A stretch of DNA of 64,000 bases from Pseudomonas sp. P8_241 (GTDB lineage: Bacteria; Pseudomonadota; Gammaproteobacteria; Pseudomonadales; Pseudomonadaceae): the NCBI RefSeq assembly GCF_034008315.1, contig NZ_CP125377.1:3422001-3486000 (forward strand), written 5' to 3'. Shown here piece after piece: positions 18,267 through 27,054 of this stretch. A program made the position numbers and the translations under genes. Each line of letters starts with the position of its first letter. Position 1 is the first letter of the stretch. A model generated the notes under the pieces. That model was not told where the DNA came from. It saw only the letters and a program-made list of their open reading frames with translations, and ran no database searches.

Positions 18267-18737
18267 TCAGAGAGTGCCAATCAAGGCCAGTTCGGCCTTG
18301 AGTTGCTCGGCGCTTAACTGCTTAAGTGGTAACGCCAGGAAAGCTTCAATGCGGGTTCTGATCTGTTCCAGAGTGGCTTCGAAAGCCGCCTCGATCTCTT
18401 CTTGAGTCCCTTGATACTCAGAAGGATCTGCCAGCCCCCAGTGGGCCTTGGTGGCCGGGCCAAAAAAGACCGGGCAGGCTTCGCCGGCAGCCTTGTCGCA
18501 AACCGTGATAACGAAATCAGGGACCAGGTTTACATGGACATCGCTGGACTTGCTGTAGAGCCCTGCGGTAGAGATTCCAGCCATATTTAACGTTTTCAGG
18601 CTCAGTGGATGGACTTCGCCCTTTGGCTGGCTACCGGCGCTGTAGGCTTGCATCTCAGTCGGAGCCAAGTGATTGAACATGGATTCGCAAAGAATGCTGC
18701 GGCAACTGTTGGCGGTGCAAAGAAACAGAATCTTCAT
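18267..18737 (-). CDS. arsC: ArsC, low-molecular-weight phosphatase-type arsenate reductase
   Basis: 156 residues. The N-terminal loop [10 protein letters not shown] is the CX5R phosphatase-type catalytic loop (C7 to R13), and the acid DPS motif near 104 fits the family. It reduces arsenate to arsenite for Acr3 through cysteine redox chemistry. A conserved cysteine pair for a disulfide cascade (C80 in VCDKA and C88 in ACPVF) places it in the thioredoxin- or glutathione-linked group; I cannot tell which from sequence alone. Confidence 0.92.
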   Translation of the reverse strand: MKILFLCTANSCRSILCESMFNHLAPTEMQAYSAGSQPKGEVHPLSLKTLNMAGISTAGLYSKSSDVHVNLVPDFVITVCDKAAGEACPVFFGPATKAHWGLADPSEYQGTQEEIEAAFEATLEQIRTRIEAFLALPLKQLSAEQLKAELALIGTL

Positions 18738-18782
18738 CAGGCTATCTCGTAAAGGCCCTGCGTTTCTTGGGCCGACGTTAAC

Positions 18783-19139
18783 TCAGCAACAAGCAGCCAA
18801 GCGTTGTGGGCGATCACCCATCACGTCGAGGCGTTTGGCGTCTGGACTGAGCCAGTGCTGGTTGGCGTCCAGCGTGGTTTTCAGTACGGCAATCACCCAA
18901 TCCGGCAGACTGGGATGCAGGCGGTAATACACCCATTGACCTTGCCGACGATCCTCCAGCAAGCCGCAGCTGCGCAGTTGCGCCAGGTGCCGGGAGATTT
19001 TCGGTTGGCTCTCATCGAGTGCGCAGGTCAGTTCACAGACGCACAGCTCTTGCTCACGGGTGATGAGCAACATCAGCCGAACACGAGTTTCGTCAGCCAG
19101 GCATTTGAATACGGTGGTCGGTGTCAGATGGTCAGCCAT
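18783..19139 (-). CDS. arsR: ArsR, arsenite-responsive repressor
   Basis: 118 residues with the SmtB/ArsR winged helix. ELCVCEL contains the arsenic-sensing cysteine pair next to the recognition helix (QPKISRHLAQLRSCGLL), and a further CC lies at the extreme C-terminus. It is first in the operon and presumably represses it until trivalent arsenic binds. It stops about 45 bases before arsC. Confidence 0.93.
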   Translation of the reverse strand: MADHLTPTTVFKCLADETRVRLMLLITREQELCVCELTCALDESQPKISRHLAQLRSCGLLEDRRQGQWVYYRLHPSLPDWVIAVLKTTLDANQHWLSPDAKRLDVMGDRPQRLAACC

Positions 19140-19214
19140 AGGGGTCTCAACGTTTAAAAAGCACGCGGGCCTTATCGGTCATCGCCAAATACCGGATTGG
19201 ATATGGTTATTCGA

Positions 19215-19234
19215 ATATACGTATTTCCGTATAT
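19215..19234. promoter_or_regulatory. ArsR-type operator upstream of arsR
   Basis: ATATACG (19215-19221), six bases TATTTC, then CGTATAT (19228-19234) is a perfect 7-bp dyad about 76 bases upstream of the arsR start. AT-rich dyads of this shape are typical ArsR/SmtB operators. It probably overlaps the ars promoter. Confidence 0.65.
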
Positions 19235-19342
19235 CCAGTAAAGCTGCAAAGGCGTATTACGCACACATGCCCGTATTCTGGCCTGTACGCTCATGACTCG
19301 AAGCCGGATTTCGGAAAACGAGCACACCTTCAGCCGCAATAC

Positions 19343-19358
19343 ATACGAACGAGCGTAT
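19343..19358. promoter_or_regulatory. second ArsR-like operator
   Basis: ATACG (19343-19347), six bases AACGAG, then CGTAT (19354-19358). The arm core and spacer length are the same as in the operator at 19215-19234, 128 bp away. It could bind the same ArsR and control rightward transcription toward the small frame at 19428. Confidence 0.5.
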
Positions 19359-19427
19359 ATAGGTAATTATTCCGTCACCACCGTGGCTTTAGGCTGTCCA
19401 GCATCTCAATCCCAGGCAGGAGTCGTG

Positions 19428-19493
19428 ATGAGCAGAATGAACAAAAGACACGGCATGCACGCGAAGAGGGGCAGATCAGCCCTTGACGAGTAG
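19428..19493 (+). CDS. possible 21-residue basic peptide
   Basis: ATG at 19428 is preceded by AGGAG with a six-base gap, one of the better ribosome sites in the area. The frame encodes a 21-residue Arg/Lys/His-rich peptide starting MSRMNKRHGMHAKRGRS and ends at TAG. It lies 70 bases downstream of the second ArsR-like operator and is followed by a GGGGC-TCTC-GCCCC hairpin (about 19499-19512). No family is recognised. Confidence 0.35.
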   Translation: MSRMNKRHGMHAKRGRSALDE

Positions 19494-19520
19494 CAATCGG
19501 GGCTCTCGCCCCCTTCACCT

Positions 19521-21380
19521 TCACGCCTGATCCATAACCTCGACCACTCCCTGATCCTCACCCAGGAACCCACCGCTTTGATGCTGCCACAGCCGCGCAT
19601 AGACGCCGTTTTTCCCGAGCAGTTCGGTGTGGGTGCCCTGTTCGATGATGCGTCCGTCATCCATGACGATGAGCCGGTCCATGGCCGCAATTGTGGACAG
19701 CCGATGGGCGATGGCGATCACTGTCTTGCCCTGCATCATTTCATCGAGGCTTTCCTGAATGGCCACTTCGACTTCCGAGTCCAGCGCGCTGGTGGCCTCG
19801 TCAAGCAGCAGGATCGGAGCGTTCTTGAGCATCACCCGGGCAATCGCGACGCGTTGACGCTGGCCGCCGGACAGCTTGATGCCCCGTTCACCCACAAGGG
19901 TGTCGTAGCCGGTATTGCCTTGCCGGTCACTCAGTTGACTTATGAACTCATCGGCTTGGGCATTGGCCGCGGCGCCACGAATTTGCGCATCGGTCGCATC
20001 GGGACGGCCGTAGGCGATGTTGTCGCGAATGGAACGATGCAGCAGGGAGGTATCCTGCGTGACCATGCCGATGGAGCCGCGCAGGCTGTCCTGTGTCACC
20101 TTCGCGATGTTTTGGCCGTCGATGCGAATCTCCCCGCTGTCGACGTCATAGAAGCGCAGCAGCAGGTTGATAAGCGTGGATTTGCCGGCGCCAGAGCGGC
20201 CAACCAGGCCGATTTTTTCGCCCGCTCGGATATTCAGGCTCAGGCCATCAAGCACTTGGCGTTCGCCATTGTAGTTGAAGCTCACCTTGTCGAAGGTGAC
20301 CGCCCCGCCGGAGGTCAGCAGTACGCCCGCGTCCGGCGCATCCTGCACCTTGGGGCCGCGGGTAAACGTTGTCATGCCATCCTGTACGGTACCAATGCTC
20401 TCGAACAGCGAGGTCATTTGCCACATGATCCAGTGCGACATGCCATTGATACGCAACGCCATGGCGGTGATTGCCGCCACCGCACCCGCACCGACCTCAC
20501 CCTGGTGCCATAGCCACAGGGCATAACCACCGGCTGCCATGATCAGCGCCACCACCAATGCCTGGTTAACAATCTCGAATTGGCTGACCAGGCGCATCTG
20601 GCGAAAGCCGGTTTGCTTGAAATCCTCCATTGCTGCACGCGCGAAGTGCGCCTCACGATTGGAGTGGGAGAACAGCTTCACTGTAGTGATGTTGGTATAG
20701 GCGTCCGAGATACGTCCGGTCATCATCGACCGGGCGTTGGCTTGCTCCTGCCCGACTTTCCCCAGGCGGGGCACGAAGTACAGCATGGCCACCCCGAACA
20801 ACACGACCCAGGCAACGAAAGGCAGCATCAGTTTCAGTGCGAAGCCGCCGGCCAGGGCAATGATCGCGATGAAATACACGCCAATCCCGGGTGCGATCTC
20901 GATCAAGGTGAATAGCACGTCGCGCACGGCCAGCGCAGTCTGCATGACCTTGGTAGTGACCCGGCCGGAAAACTCATCGGAAAAAAACGAAAGGCTTTGC
21001 CGCAGCATCAGTCGATGGAAATCCCAGCGCAATCGCAACGGCAGATTGATCGCCAATATCTGGTGCTGCACCGTAGTGCGCAACGCCACTAGACCGACGC
21101 TGGTCACCATCACGATGCCCATCCCCCACAACACGCGACTTTCCTGCAAAGCCGCATCACCGCCCGCCTGCCAGGTCGAGAGCAAGTCCACGACCTGCCC
21201 GAGGAAGGAAAACAGCCAGGCTTCGTAAATCGACACGCTGGCACTGAGCAGCGCAAGCGCCAGGATGTAGCCGCGGGCTCCCCGCGTGCATGCCCACAGG
21301 AATCGAAACAGGCCCTCGGGTGGCGGTGGCACCTCGTCAGGAGGAAAAGGGTCGAGCCTTCGTTCAAATGCACGAAGCAT
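19521..21380 (-). CDS. ABC exporter, fused membrane and ATPase domains
   Basis: About 619 residues from ATG 21380, which follows GGAG by six bases; the frame opens seven residues earlier. Six membrane segments (about 40-320) are followed by an ATPase domain with Walker A GRSGAGKST, signature LSGGQRQR, Walker B ILLLDEATSALD and H-loop IAHRLST. All catalytic residues are canonical, so it should work as a homodimer. The class is the MsbA/multidrug or lipid exporter type; substrate unknown. It is convergent with the ars regulatory region and shows no operon partner. Confidence 0.88.
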   Translation of the reverse strand: MLRAFERRLDPFPPDEVPPPPEGLFRFLWACTRGARGYILALALLSASVSIYEAWLFSFLGQVVDLLSTWQAGGDAALQESRVLWGMGIVMVTSVGLVALRTTVQHQILAINLPLRLRWDFHRLMLRQSLSFFSDEFSGRVTTKVMQTALAVRDVLFTLIEIAPGIGVYFIAIIALAGGFALKLMLPFVAWVVLFGVAMLYFVPRLGKVGQEQANARSMMTGRISDAYTNITTVKLFSHSNREAHFARAAMEDFKQTGFRQMRLVSQFEIVNQALVVALIMAAGGYALWLWHQGEVGAGAVAAITAMALRINGMSHWIMWQMTSLFESIGTVQDGMTTFTRGPKVQDAPDAGVLLTSGGAVTFDKVSFNYNGERQVLDGLSLNIRAGEKIGLVGRSGAGKSTLINLLLRFYDVDSGEIRIDGQNIAKVTQDSLRGSIGMVTQDTSLLHRSIRDNIAYGRPDATDAQIRGAAANAQADEFISQLSDRQGNTGYDTLVGERGIKLSGGQRQRVAIARVMLKNAPILLLDEATSALDSEVEVAIQESLDEMMQGKTVIAIAHRLSTIAAMDRLIVMDDGRIIEQGTHTELLGKNGVYARLWQHQSGGFLGEDQGVVEVMDQA

Positions 21381-21449
21381 GGTGGTCTCCAAAACAATCA
21401 AGTTACGCAGATTCTGCCATTGAAAGGTTGCTTTGAGGGTTTTGCGAAA

Positions 21450-21944
21450 TTATTGGAACGCCGAGCCTGCGGTACACACTTCACCCTGGTTGAACGCAAT
21501 CGCTGCCGCGGCGGCTTGCGCTGCCGCGTCAAGATCCGGTGCGTCAGCGCAGACGATGTGGGGACTCTTGCCACCCGCCTCGAGCCAGACGCGCTTCATG
21601 TTCGGAACACTTTGCAGGATTTGGATAGGGGCAACCGCCTGGGCCTGCACCCGATCACGCAGCATGTCCTCCGGCAGGCCGATCACTACCGGTCCCGGGC
21701 GTCCGGTTCGCGCCAAGGCAAACGCCCGCGAGACAATTTCGGGTATTCGCTCGGCGTGTTCGATCTGGAATACGCCTTTGCTGGTCGTACGGAACCAGCC
21801 ATTGAGATCGAACTCCTGAAAAGAGGCGCGATAGGTTTCGGTACGGGGAATGAGTCCAACGAACAGCACCAACGGCACGCTGTCCTGCCATGCGGTGTGC
21901 AACGCGACCATCGCATTGGCCGCACCCGGGCCACGAGTCACCAT
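21450..21944 (-). pseudogene. chimeric remnant: TPP enzyme joined to aldehyde dehydrogenase
   Basis: One 164-residue frame is built from two unrelated families. Residues 1-107 ([20 protein letters not shown] ... [12 protein letters not shown]) are the middle of a thiamine-pyrophosphate enzyme of the acetolactate synthase group. From about 114 the text becomes aldehyde dehydrogenase: [17 protein letters not shown] and then [11 protein letters not shown], including the catalytic cysteine. It then breaks off after three foreign residues. Both genes lack their ends, so this is a deletion or recombination scar. The frame upstream of the first Met continues with TPP-like phase but no start. Confidence 0.8.
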
Positions 21945-21975
21945 GCTCTCACACCCCTGACGGCCTTTTCTAAAT

Positions 21976-22003
21976 GGCGGGCTGCCGCCATGATCAGCCC
22001 GCC
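21976..22003 (-). terminator. hairpin downstream of the chemoreceptor gene
   Basis: GGCGGGCTG (21976-21984) and CAGCCCGCC (21995-22003) form a perfect 9-bp GC-rich stem with a 10-base loop, 13 bases after the chemoreceptor stop. Only a weak T-containing tail follows on the minus strand (ATTTAG), so termination may be partial. Confidence 0.5.
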
Positions 22004-22016
22004 CTCGCCCGCCTTC

Positions 22017-24182
22017 TCAAGCAGCCGCCACCCGTCCGTGGTTGCTGCTCACCTCAAACTGCCCCACCAGTTTTTGCAGTTTGTTGGCATTGAGCCTCAC
22101 CGTCTCGGCACTGCCTTGCAACACCACCACCGTCTGACGCATTTCTGCCGAGGACTGGTCGACCTGTCTGATCGTCTTGCCGTAGTCAAGGCTGCGTTTG
22201 TTGAGCTGTTGAATGATCGCAAACATACTCTCCACCGCTTGATGCAACTGCACGTTTTCCGAGGAGGCATCTTCGGCCAGGCGCAGGCTGTTATCGACGT
22301 CCGTGACGCCCTCCTTCATGAAGCTGACGGCGGTTTGCGTTTCGTTCTGCAAGCCTTCGACCATCTGCCGAATGTCGTCGGCGGCTCGAGAGGTGCGTGA
22401 GGCGAGACTGCGTACCTCATCGGCGACCACCGCAAAACCTCGCCCATGTTCGCCCGCGCGCGCGGCCTCGATGGCGGCATTGAGTGCCAGCAGATTGGTC
22501 TGGTTGGTAATGTCACTGATCAGGCCGGTAATGTTGCCGATTTGCGTCATGCGGCTGTCGAGCAACTGCACGCTTGAAGAAGAGCGCTCGACCACATCCC
22601 GAATCGACTGGGTGCCTGCCTGCACCGCGAGAAACTGCTCACGGGCGCGGGCGACGACTTCGTCCATTGCCTGCTTCATTTGCTCGGCGCTGGCAGAGGC
22701 TTGCTGGATCTCGCCCAATTGGTGTTCAACGATAATCATCATGTGATGCACCGCTTCGGCCACCTCCACTGAAGTGACGCCGGCTTCCTGGCTACGCCCC
22801 AACATCAGCTGGTTGGTGGCACCGACGGTGCGACTGGCTTTGACCACTTGCCCGACAACCGAGTCCAGATTATCGATGAAGCTGTTGATCCAGCGCCCCA
22901 TGTCGCCGGTCTCGTCATTGGCCATTCGTGTGGTGTCCAGACGCTGGCGAAGGTTACCCTCGCCCTCGGCGATGGTCCTGATCACGCCTGTCATCTCGCC
23001 CAACCTTTGTGCAAGCCGTCCAGGCCCCAACAGGCTGAACAGCACAGTGGCGCAGACCATACCCAACACCTCGACGGCATCGATCATCCCTTGTGCCAAT
23101 CCGCTGTAATGCTGGACCGTGTAGTTGCAGGCAAACAGCCCTGCCATGGTGGCCAGATAAGGTTTCATCAGGCCATAGCTGAGTGATCGTCGGCGGTAAA
23201 CCTCCTCCAGATCGGCTTCACACATCATTCCCCAGCGATCAGGTGATCCTGGCAATTGGAACGTGACCCCCTTGCCGACCACCGGAATGTGCCGATAGTC
23301 CGAGTAACCGGGATAAGTCACGAACAGATTGGAGCCCATGCGTATGGTTTCGCGCACACCAGGGTGCAACGCCTGGGTCGCCGGGTCAGTGAAGCGCAAC
23401 TCCAGCTCCGTGTGCCGTTGAATCTGCACGGTCTTCCAGGGCGTATGCACGCCGCTTTTCAGGTTTTCGCCGTGGGTGAACGTACCGTCCTCGAAACGTG
23501 AGCGCGACAACGCGGTGCCCGGTGCAATCGCCGGATCAAAGCGTGATTGCGCCATGAACAGGTAATTGTCGCCCGACTCGGCATAGATGTGCCCGGCCTC
23601 GCGCTGGATAAGATCGCCCAATACATCGTTTGGCACGCGACCGCAGAGGCAGCCCAGGACTTTTCCATCGGCCTTCAAAGGCTGATAGAACATCAACGTG
23701 ACTTCATCGTGAAAGCGTGAAGTCGATGGACCGATCTGCAAGGTCAATGGATCGCTGTAAGGGCCGTGAAGAAACGGCGCCTTCATCCCTTCGGCCAGGG
23801 CGCGGGTTTTCTGAGGCTGACTTTTACCGCGTCCGCTCCAGGTAGAGGCGATGACGGCGCCATCGACACTTAGGACAAATAGCTCGGAAAAATCTTCCGC
23901 CTGGTTGAGCTTTTCCAACAGTGAATGACTGTCGATATGGGCAAAATCCCGACCGAGATGTTCTGCCAGTTCAGCGAGGTGTTCCCACTGCTCGCGCGTC
24001 CAGTTGTGCAGCAACTGCGCACGGGTTTGTGCGATGGCTTCAAAGGTTTGTTCGATCACCGGATAAGCCGATCGATTGAGTCGGCATGACCAACCCATCG
24101 TGATTTTTCCGGTCTTGCCGAACCAGGGTAACCAGTGCTTCTCGCTAGAGGATAATTGCATGACCTTACTTGAAAGCGACAT
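22017..24182 (-). CDS. methyl-accepting chemotaxis protein
   Basis: 721 residues from the ATG at 24182, which follows GGAG; the frame stays open for 39 more codons upstream without a comparable site. A large N-terminal sensing region (about 60-340) carries two Cache-like stretches. Hydrophobic segments near 345-410 are followed by a HAMP-like linker and the signalling domain with the hairpin tip NQTNLLALNAAIEAARAGEHGRGFAVVADEVRSLA region. There is no strong N-terminal membrane segment, so topology is unusual. The ligand is unknown. The signalling tip couples to CheA/CheW at the pole. Confidence 0.9.
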   Translation of the reverse strand: MSLSSKVMQLSSSEKHWLPWFGKTGKITMGWSCRLNRSAYPVIEQTFEAIAQTRAQLLHNWTREQWEHLAELAEHLGRDFAHIDSHSLLEKLNQAEDFSELFVLSVDGAVIASTWSGRGKSQPQKTRALAEGMKAPFLHGPYSDPLTLQIGPSTSRFHDEVTLMFYQPLKADGKVLGCLCGRVPNDVLGDLIQREAGHIYAESGDNYLFMAQSRFDPAIAPGTALSRSRFEDGTFTHGENLKSGVHTPWKTVQIQRHTELELRFTDPATQALHPGVRETIRMGSNLFVTYPGYSDYRHIPVVGKGVTFQLPGSPDRWGMMCEADLEEVYRRRSLSYGLMKPYLATMAGLFACNYTVQHYSGLAQGMIDAVEVLGMVCATVLFSLLGPGRLAQRLGEMTGVIRTIAEGEGNLRQRLDTTRMANDETGDMGRWINSFIDNLDSVVGQVVKASRTVGATNQLMLGRSQEAGVTSVEVAEAVHHMMIIVEHQLGEIQQASASAEQMKQAMDEVVARAREQFLAVQAGTQSIRDVVERSSSSVQLLDSRMTQIGNITGLISDITNQTNLLALNAAIEAARAGEHGRGFAVVADEVRSLASRTSRAADDIRQMVEGLQNETQTAVSFMKEGVTDVDNSLRLAEDASSENVQLHQAVESMFAIIQQLNKRSLDYGKTIRQVDQSSAEMRQTVVVLQGSAETVRLNANKLQKLVGQFEVSSNHGRVAAA

Positions 24183-24325
24183 TTGCCTCTCCAACCGCGA
24201 CATTCGGATGGCGAATTGATAGCAAATACCACGCCAAGTCGTAAGCAGGCTAACCATTGCCTGCCCGCAAGAGCGTTTTCTGCGGTCGACCGCATTCAAT
24301 TTGCTCCAGCCCTCCAGAGCGCCTG

Positions 24326-24625
24326 CTACAACTCAGTGCGCCAAGTGCCACATGCCCTGATAAAGCGCTGATATCGGGCCTGGGCAATACCCTCTGGCAC
24401 GCATGCCGCGAGCGACTCCTCGCCCGCCTGCGCCCAGGCGCGAGCATTGGCATGGGTGGATAGCCCAAGCCGATGTACTTGCCGTGGTAAGCCACTGTTC
24501 TCGATGTCCCAGAGAACAACCCTGCCGCGATGGATCTGCCGGTGCGAGCAAATTGCCAGGCACTGGATAAACCAATTCCCGCGTGACTCAACGCTTGAAA
24601 GAAGGGTCAGGCCGCACTTTCTGCG
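24326..24625 (-). pseudogene. open frame lacking a start codon, possible gene fragment
   Basis: An uninterrupted 99-codon frame between TGA (24626-24628) and TAG (24326-24328), with coherent composition and phrases such as HRGRVVLWDIENSGLPRQVH and THANARAWAQAGEESLAACV. It contains no methionine and no good GTG start. It directly follows the YCII-like gene. I do not recognise the family. It looks like the C-terminal part of a lost gene rather than a random frame. Confidence 0.35.
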
Positions 24626-24642
24626 TCACTTCCCTGCGGCCC

Positions 24643-24984
24643 TCAGGACTGCGTGTCGAACCCGAAGACGCGTAGCTCCTGGTCACAACGACAGGCCTTC
24701 GCGATGCGCGCGGCCCACGCGACGGCCTCCTCGCGTGAGGGAAGTTCGAGCACGGTGAAGCCGCCATCAAGCGGGGGCGCCCACGGGTAGCCGCCCTCGG
24801 CGACAGCCCCGTCAGCTGCGACGAGAACGGGCGGCACGCCTTCGTCGATGCCGCCGCCGAAGACGTAGACGCCGGCGGCTTTCGCCTCGTCGATCACGGC
24901 GTGCGCGTCGCGACCCACCGCCTCCAACTCGCCTTCGGGCACAATCATCGCAGCGCTGGGAAAGGAGATCAGGTACTTGGCCAT
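24643..24984 (-). CDS. YCII/DGPF-domain protein
   Basis: 113 residues starting MAKYLISFPSAAMIVPEGEL at the ATG preceded by AGGAA. The small ferredoxin-like YCII fold shows a central GGGIDEG, a PPLDGGFTVLELPSREEA stretch in the position of the DGPF motif, and a terminal WAARIAKACRCDQELRVF. The function of this family is mostly unknown; some members are linked to ECF sigma factors. The codon use is strikingly GC-rich compared with its flanks, which may indicate transfer. Confidence 0.75.
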   Translation of the reverse strand: MAKYLISFPSAAMIVPEGELEAVGRDAHAVIDEAKAAGVYVFGGGIDEGVPPVLVAADGAVAEGGYPWAPPLDGGFTVLELPSREEAVAWAARIAKACRCDQELRVFGFDTQS

Positions 24985-25094
24985 GACGTTAATTCCTACG
25001 GAAATTGATGTCGGTCGTGGAGCGAGTGTTCGCCCTGACGTAAAGTATCCTGCAGAATTGCATTTCTCGATTATTTTCAACATGGACGGAAAAT

Positions 25095-25445
25095 ATGAAA
25101 TTTGCCATAGGGGTGTTGGCTTTACTGTCATTGACAGGATGTGCGACGCCAACCATGAACGAGATGCGCCAGGAAGCACCACGCGAAGTTCTGCACTCAA
25201 AAAAAGCCGACAAGGTCATCGCTGATTGCGTTCAGCGCGAGTGGAAAAGCCTGTTCGTTTTTGAAGGACGGGATGGGGCAACTCAGGAATCCGGCAGCAA
25301 CGGTGGCTACACCGTAGCAACGAGTGGTTCCGCGTATTTTGTCGACATCCAGCCAGAAAAATCCGGCTCGGTGGCTAAGTATTACGCTGCGACGTATCGC
25401 TGGATATCAAAAAAACATCTGGCCGCGTTACAAAGTTGTCTCTGA
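25095..25445 (+). CDS. small hypothetical lipoprotein
   Basis: 116 residues. The N-terminus MKFAIGVLALLSLTGC is a lipoprotein signal with lipobox LTGC, so the mature protein begins at Cys16. The rest is soluble with two cysteines (C45 and C115) and shows AYFVDIQPEKSG and KHLAALQSCL. It is probably an outer-membrane-anchored periplasmic protein. I do not know its function. It is divergent from the YCII gene and alone in its unit. Confidence 0.75.
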   Translation: MKFAIGVLALLSLTGCATPTMNEMRQEAPREVLHSKKADKVIADCVQREWKSLFVFEGRDGATQESGSNGGYTVATSGSAYFVDIQPEKSGSVAKYYAATYRWISKKHLAALQSCL

Positions 25446-25569
25446 ATCGACCCTGATCTCGCAAACAATAAATGCCGCCTGTTGGCGAACAGCGGCCTCT
25501 CGGCAAAGGCAGCAATCGGTTCAGAAGCGCTCAGTGCTTTTGAAACGATTGCTGCCCTCTTTGCTCGGG
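25446..25569. terminator. hairpin region between convergent genes
   Basis: GCCGCCTGTT and AACAGCGGC pair around GGCG with one bulged C (about 25472-25494) between the 3' ends of the lipoprotein and porin genes. No T tract follows. It is a plausible but weak bidirectional terminator. Confidence 0.3.
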
Positions 25570-26913
25570 TTACAGGATCTTGAAGGGAACGTTGATAATC
25601 AAGCGGAACTCTTCAATATTGTTTTCCAGTTGGAGTGGGCTGGACCGGTGCCAGACATAACCGCTCATCACACTCGCCCCCTTGAAATTGCCGGACTGCA
25701 AGGTGTAGCTGGCCAGCGTGCCGACTTCATACTCGTTTTCGTCGTCCTGGTTTTTAAAGTCGGCATACATGCCGTTCGAGCCACCCTTGTAGTGAGTGGC
25801 ATCGATACCCCAGCCCTTGATGTACCAGACAGAGGACTTAAAGCCTGGCAGACCGTAAGCGGCAAAGTCGGTCATGTAATTGATCTGGAACGACTTTTCG
25901 TTTGGCCCGTTATAGTTCGAAAGCCCGACGTTGGGCAGGTTGATCGCATTCGACTCGCCGACAAAGTCGAAGAATTCGTCGCCATCGATCTTCTGCACGC
26001 CAAACTTCAGCGTATGGTTTTTCCAGGTCGGTGCGACGCTCAGTCCGTAGGCCTGCTGATCGATATAGCCGCCCTTCTCGGCACCACTGGACTGAGTGTT
26101 GTAGACATCCAACTGCATGTCGGTACTGATCGGGCCCCACTGGTATTTCTTGCCCAGGCCGACGTATTCACGGTCCCAGATATCGTCGAGGCGCGACAGG
26201 TAGGCACTGGCGCGCCATCCGCTTTTGGTCACGAAATCTGCACCACCGTAGGCGATGAAGTCGCCGGTGACGTGCCGGTACGTATAGGTCGGGGTCAGAT
26301 CCTGAGTGCCCGCGCCGGTCCTAGGGGATGCTCTGTCGAAGTACCCGGATTTGATCGTCAGGCCGTCGATATCATGGCTTTCCAGCGAAACACCGTCGAA
26401 GGAAGCCGGCAGCGTCCGGGTGTCTGCGTAACCCATGACCGGCGTTCTGGACATCTGCTGCCGACCCACTTTCAGCGTTGTCTGCGCGAGCCTTACCTTC
26501 AACGCCGCCACGCCGATTTTGCTCCAGTCGTCGACCACATTGCCGTCCTTGTCCACCAGCACGCGGTTGCTGCCACCAGCCGTTGTCAGCTGGCTGCGCT
26601 CCAGCGCCACTGCCGAATAGGTTGAAACGTCGAGACCGAAACCCAGGGGGCCTTGAGTGAAACCGGATATGTAATCGAGCTTGAACCCCTGAACCCAGGC
26701 AGTACGATCTCGCACCGCGCGGGGGCCTTCATTGGTCTGTGCGCGGAAGTGCACCGCCTTGCTGCCGATTTCATGGGAATACCACTGACGGGTATTGAGC
26801 GTCAGCGTGCTGTCTTCGACAAACCCGTGATCCTCAGCATAAACCGGCGATGCTGAAATAGCGGCCACGAGCATTCCCGCCGACCATACTGGAAGCTTCT
26901 CTGTGCGGTACAT
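25570..26913 (-). CDS. OprD-family outer-membrane porin
   Basis: 447 residues. A signal peptide ends at VYA (about residue 26), followed by GFVEDSTLTLNTRQWY, the usual opening strand of OprD channels. MSRTPVMGYADTRTLP is a conserved phrase of the family, and the C-terminus is a beta strand. OprD porins pass amino acids, peptides or carboxylates. It is last in the leftward set with the MHS permease and two amidohydrolase-like genes, which suggests that it admits their substrate. Confidence 0.92.
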   Translation of the reverse strand: MYRTEKLPVWSAGMLVAAISASPVYAEDHGFVEDSTLTLNTRQWYSHEIGSKAVHFRAQTNEGPRAVRDRTAWVQGFKLDYISGFTQGPLGFGLDVSTYSAVALERSQLTTAGGSNRVLVDKDGNVVDDWSKIGVAALKVRLAQTTLKVGRQQMSRTPVMGYADTRTLPASFDGVSLESHDIDGLTIKSGYFDRASPRTGAGTQDLTPTYTYRHVTGDFIAYGGADFVTKSGWRASAYLSRLDDIWDREYVGLGKKYQWGPISTDMQLDVYNTQSSGAEKGGYIDQQAYGLSVAPTWKNHTLKFGVQKIDGDEFFDFVGESNAINLPNVGLSNYNGPNEKSFQINYMTDFAAYGLPGFKSSVWYIKGWGIDATHYKGGSNGMYADFKNQDDENEYEVGTLASYTLQSGNFKGASVMSGYVWHRSSPLQLENNIEEFRLIINVPFKIL

Positions 26914-27054
26914 TGACTTTGCCTATAGCGCAGTTGTTGGCAGACGAACGTCTGAAATTATTGTTGTTGTTTTATCGCGAGGTCGAAGGCGCCTTTTGAA
27001 CGCACTTCAACCTTCTGCTTCGCATAAATGCAATCTTGCACGGGGTGCCAGCGC

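Noticed and set aside
25324..26625. A 433-codon plus-strand frame
   Set aside because: Antisense to the OprD porin and partly overlapping the lipoprotein gene; no recognisable protein.
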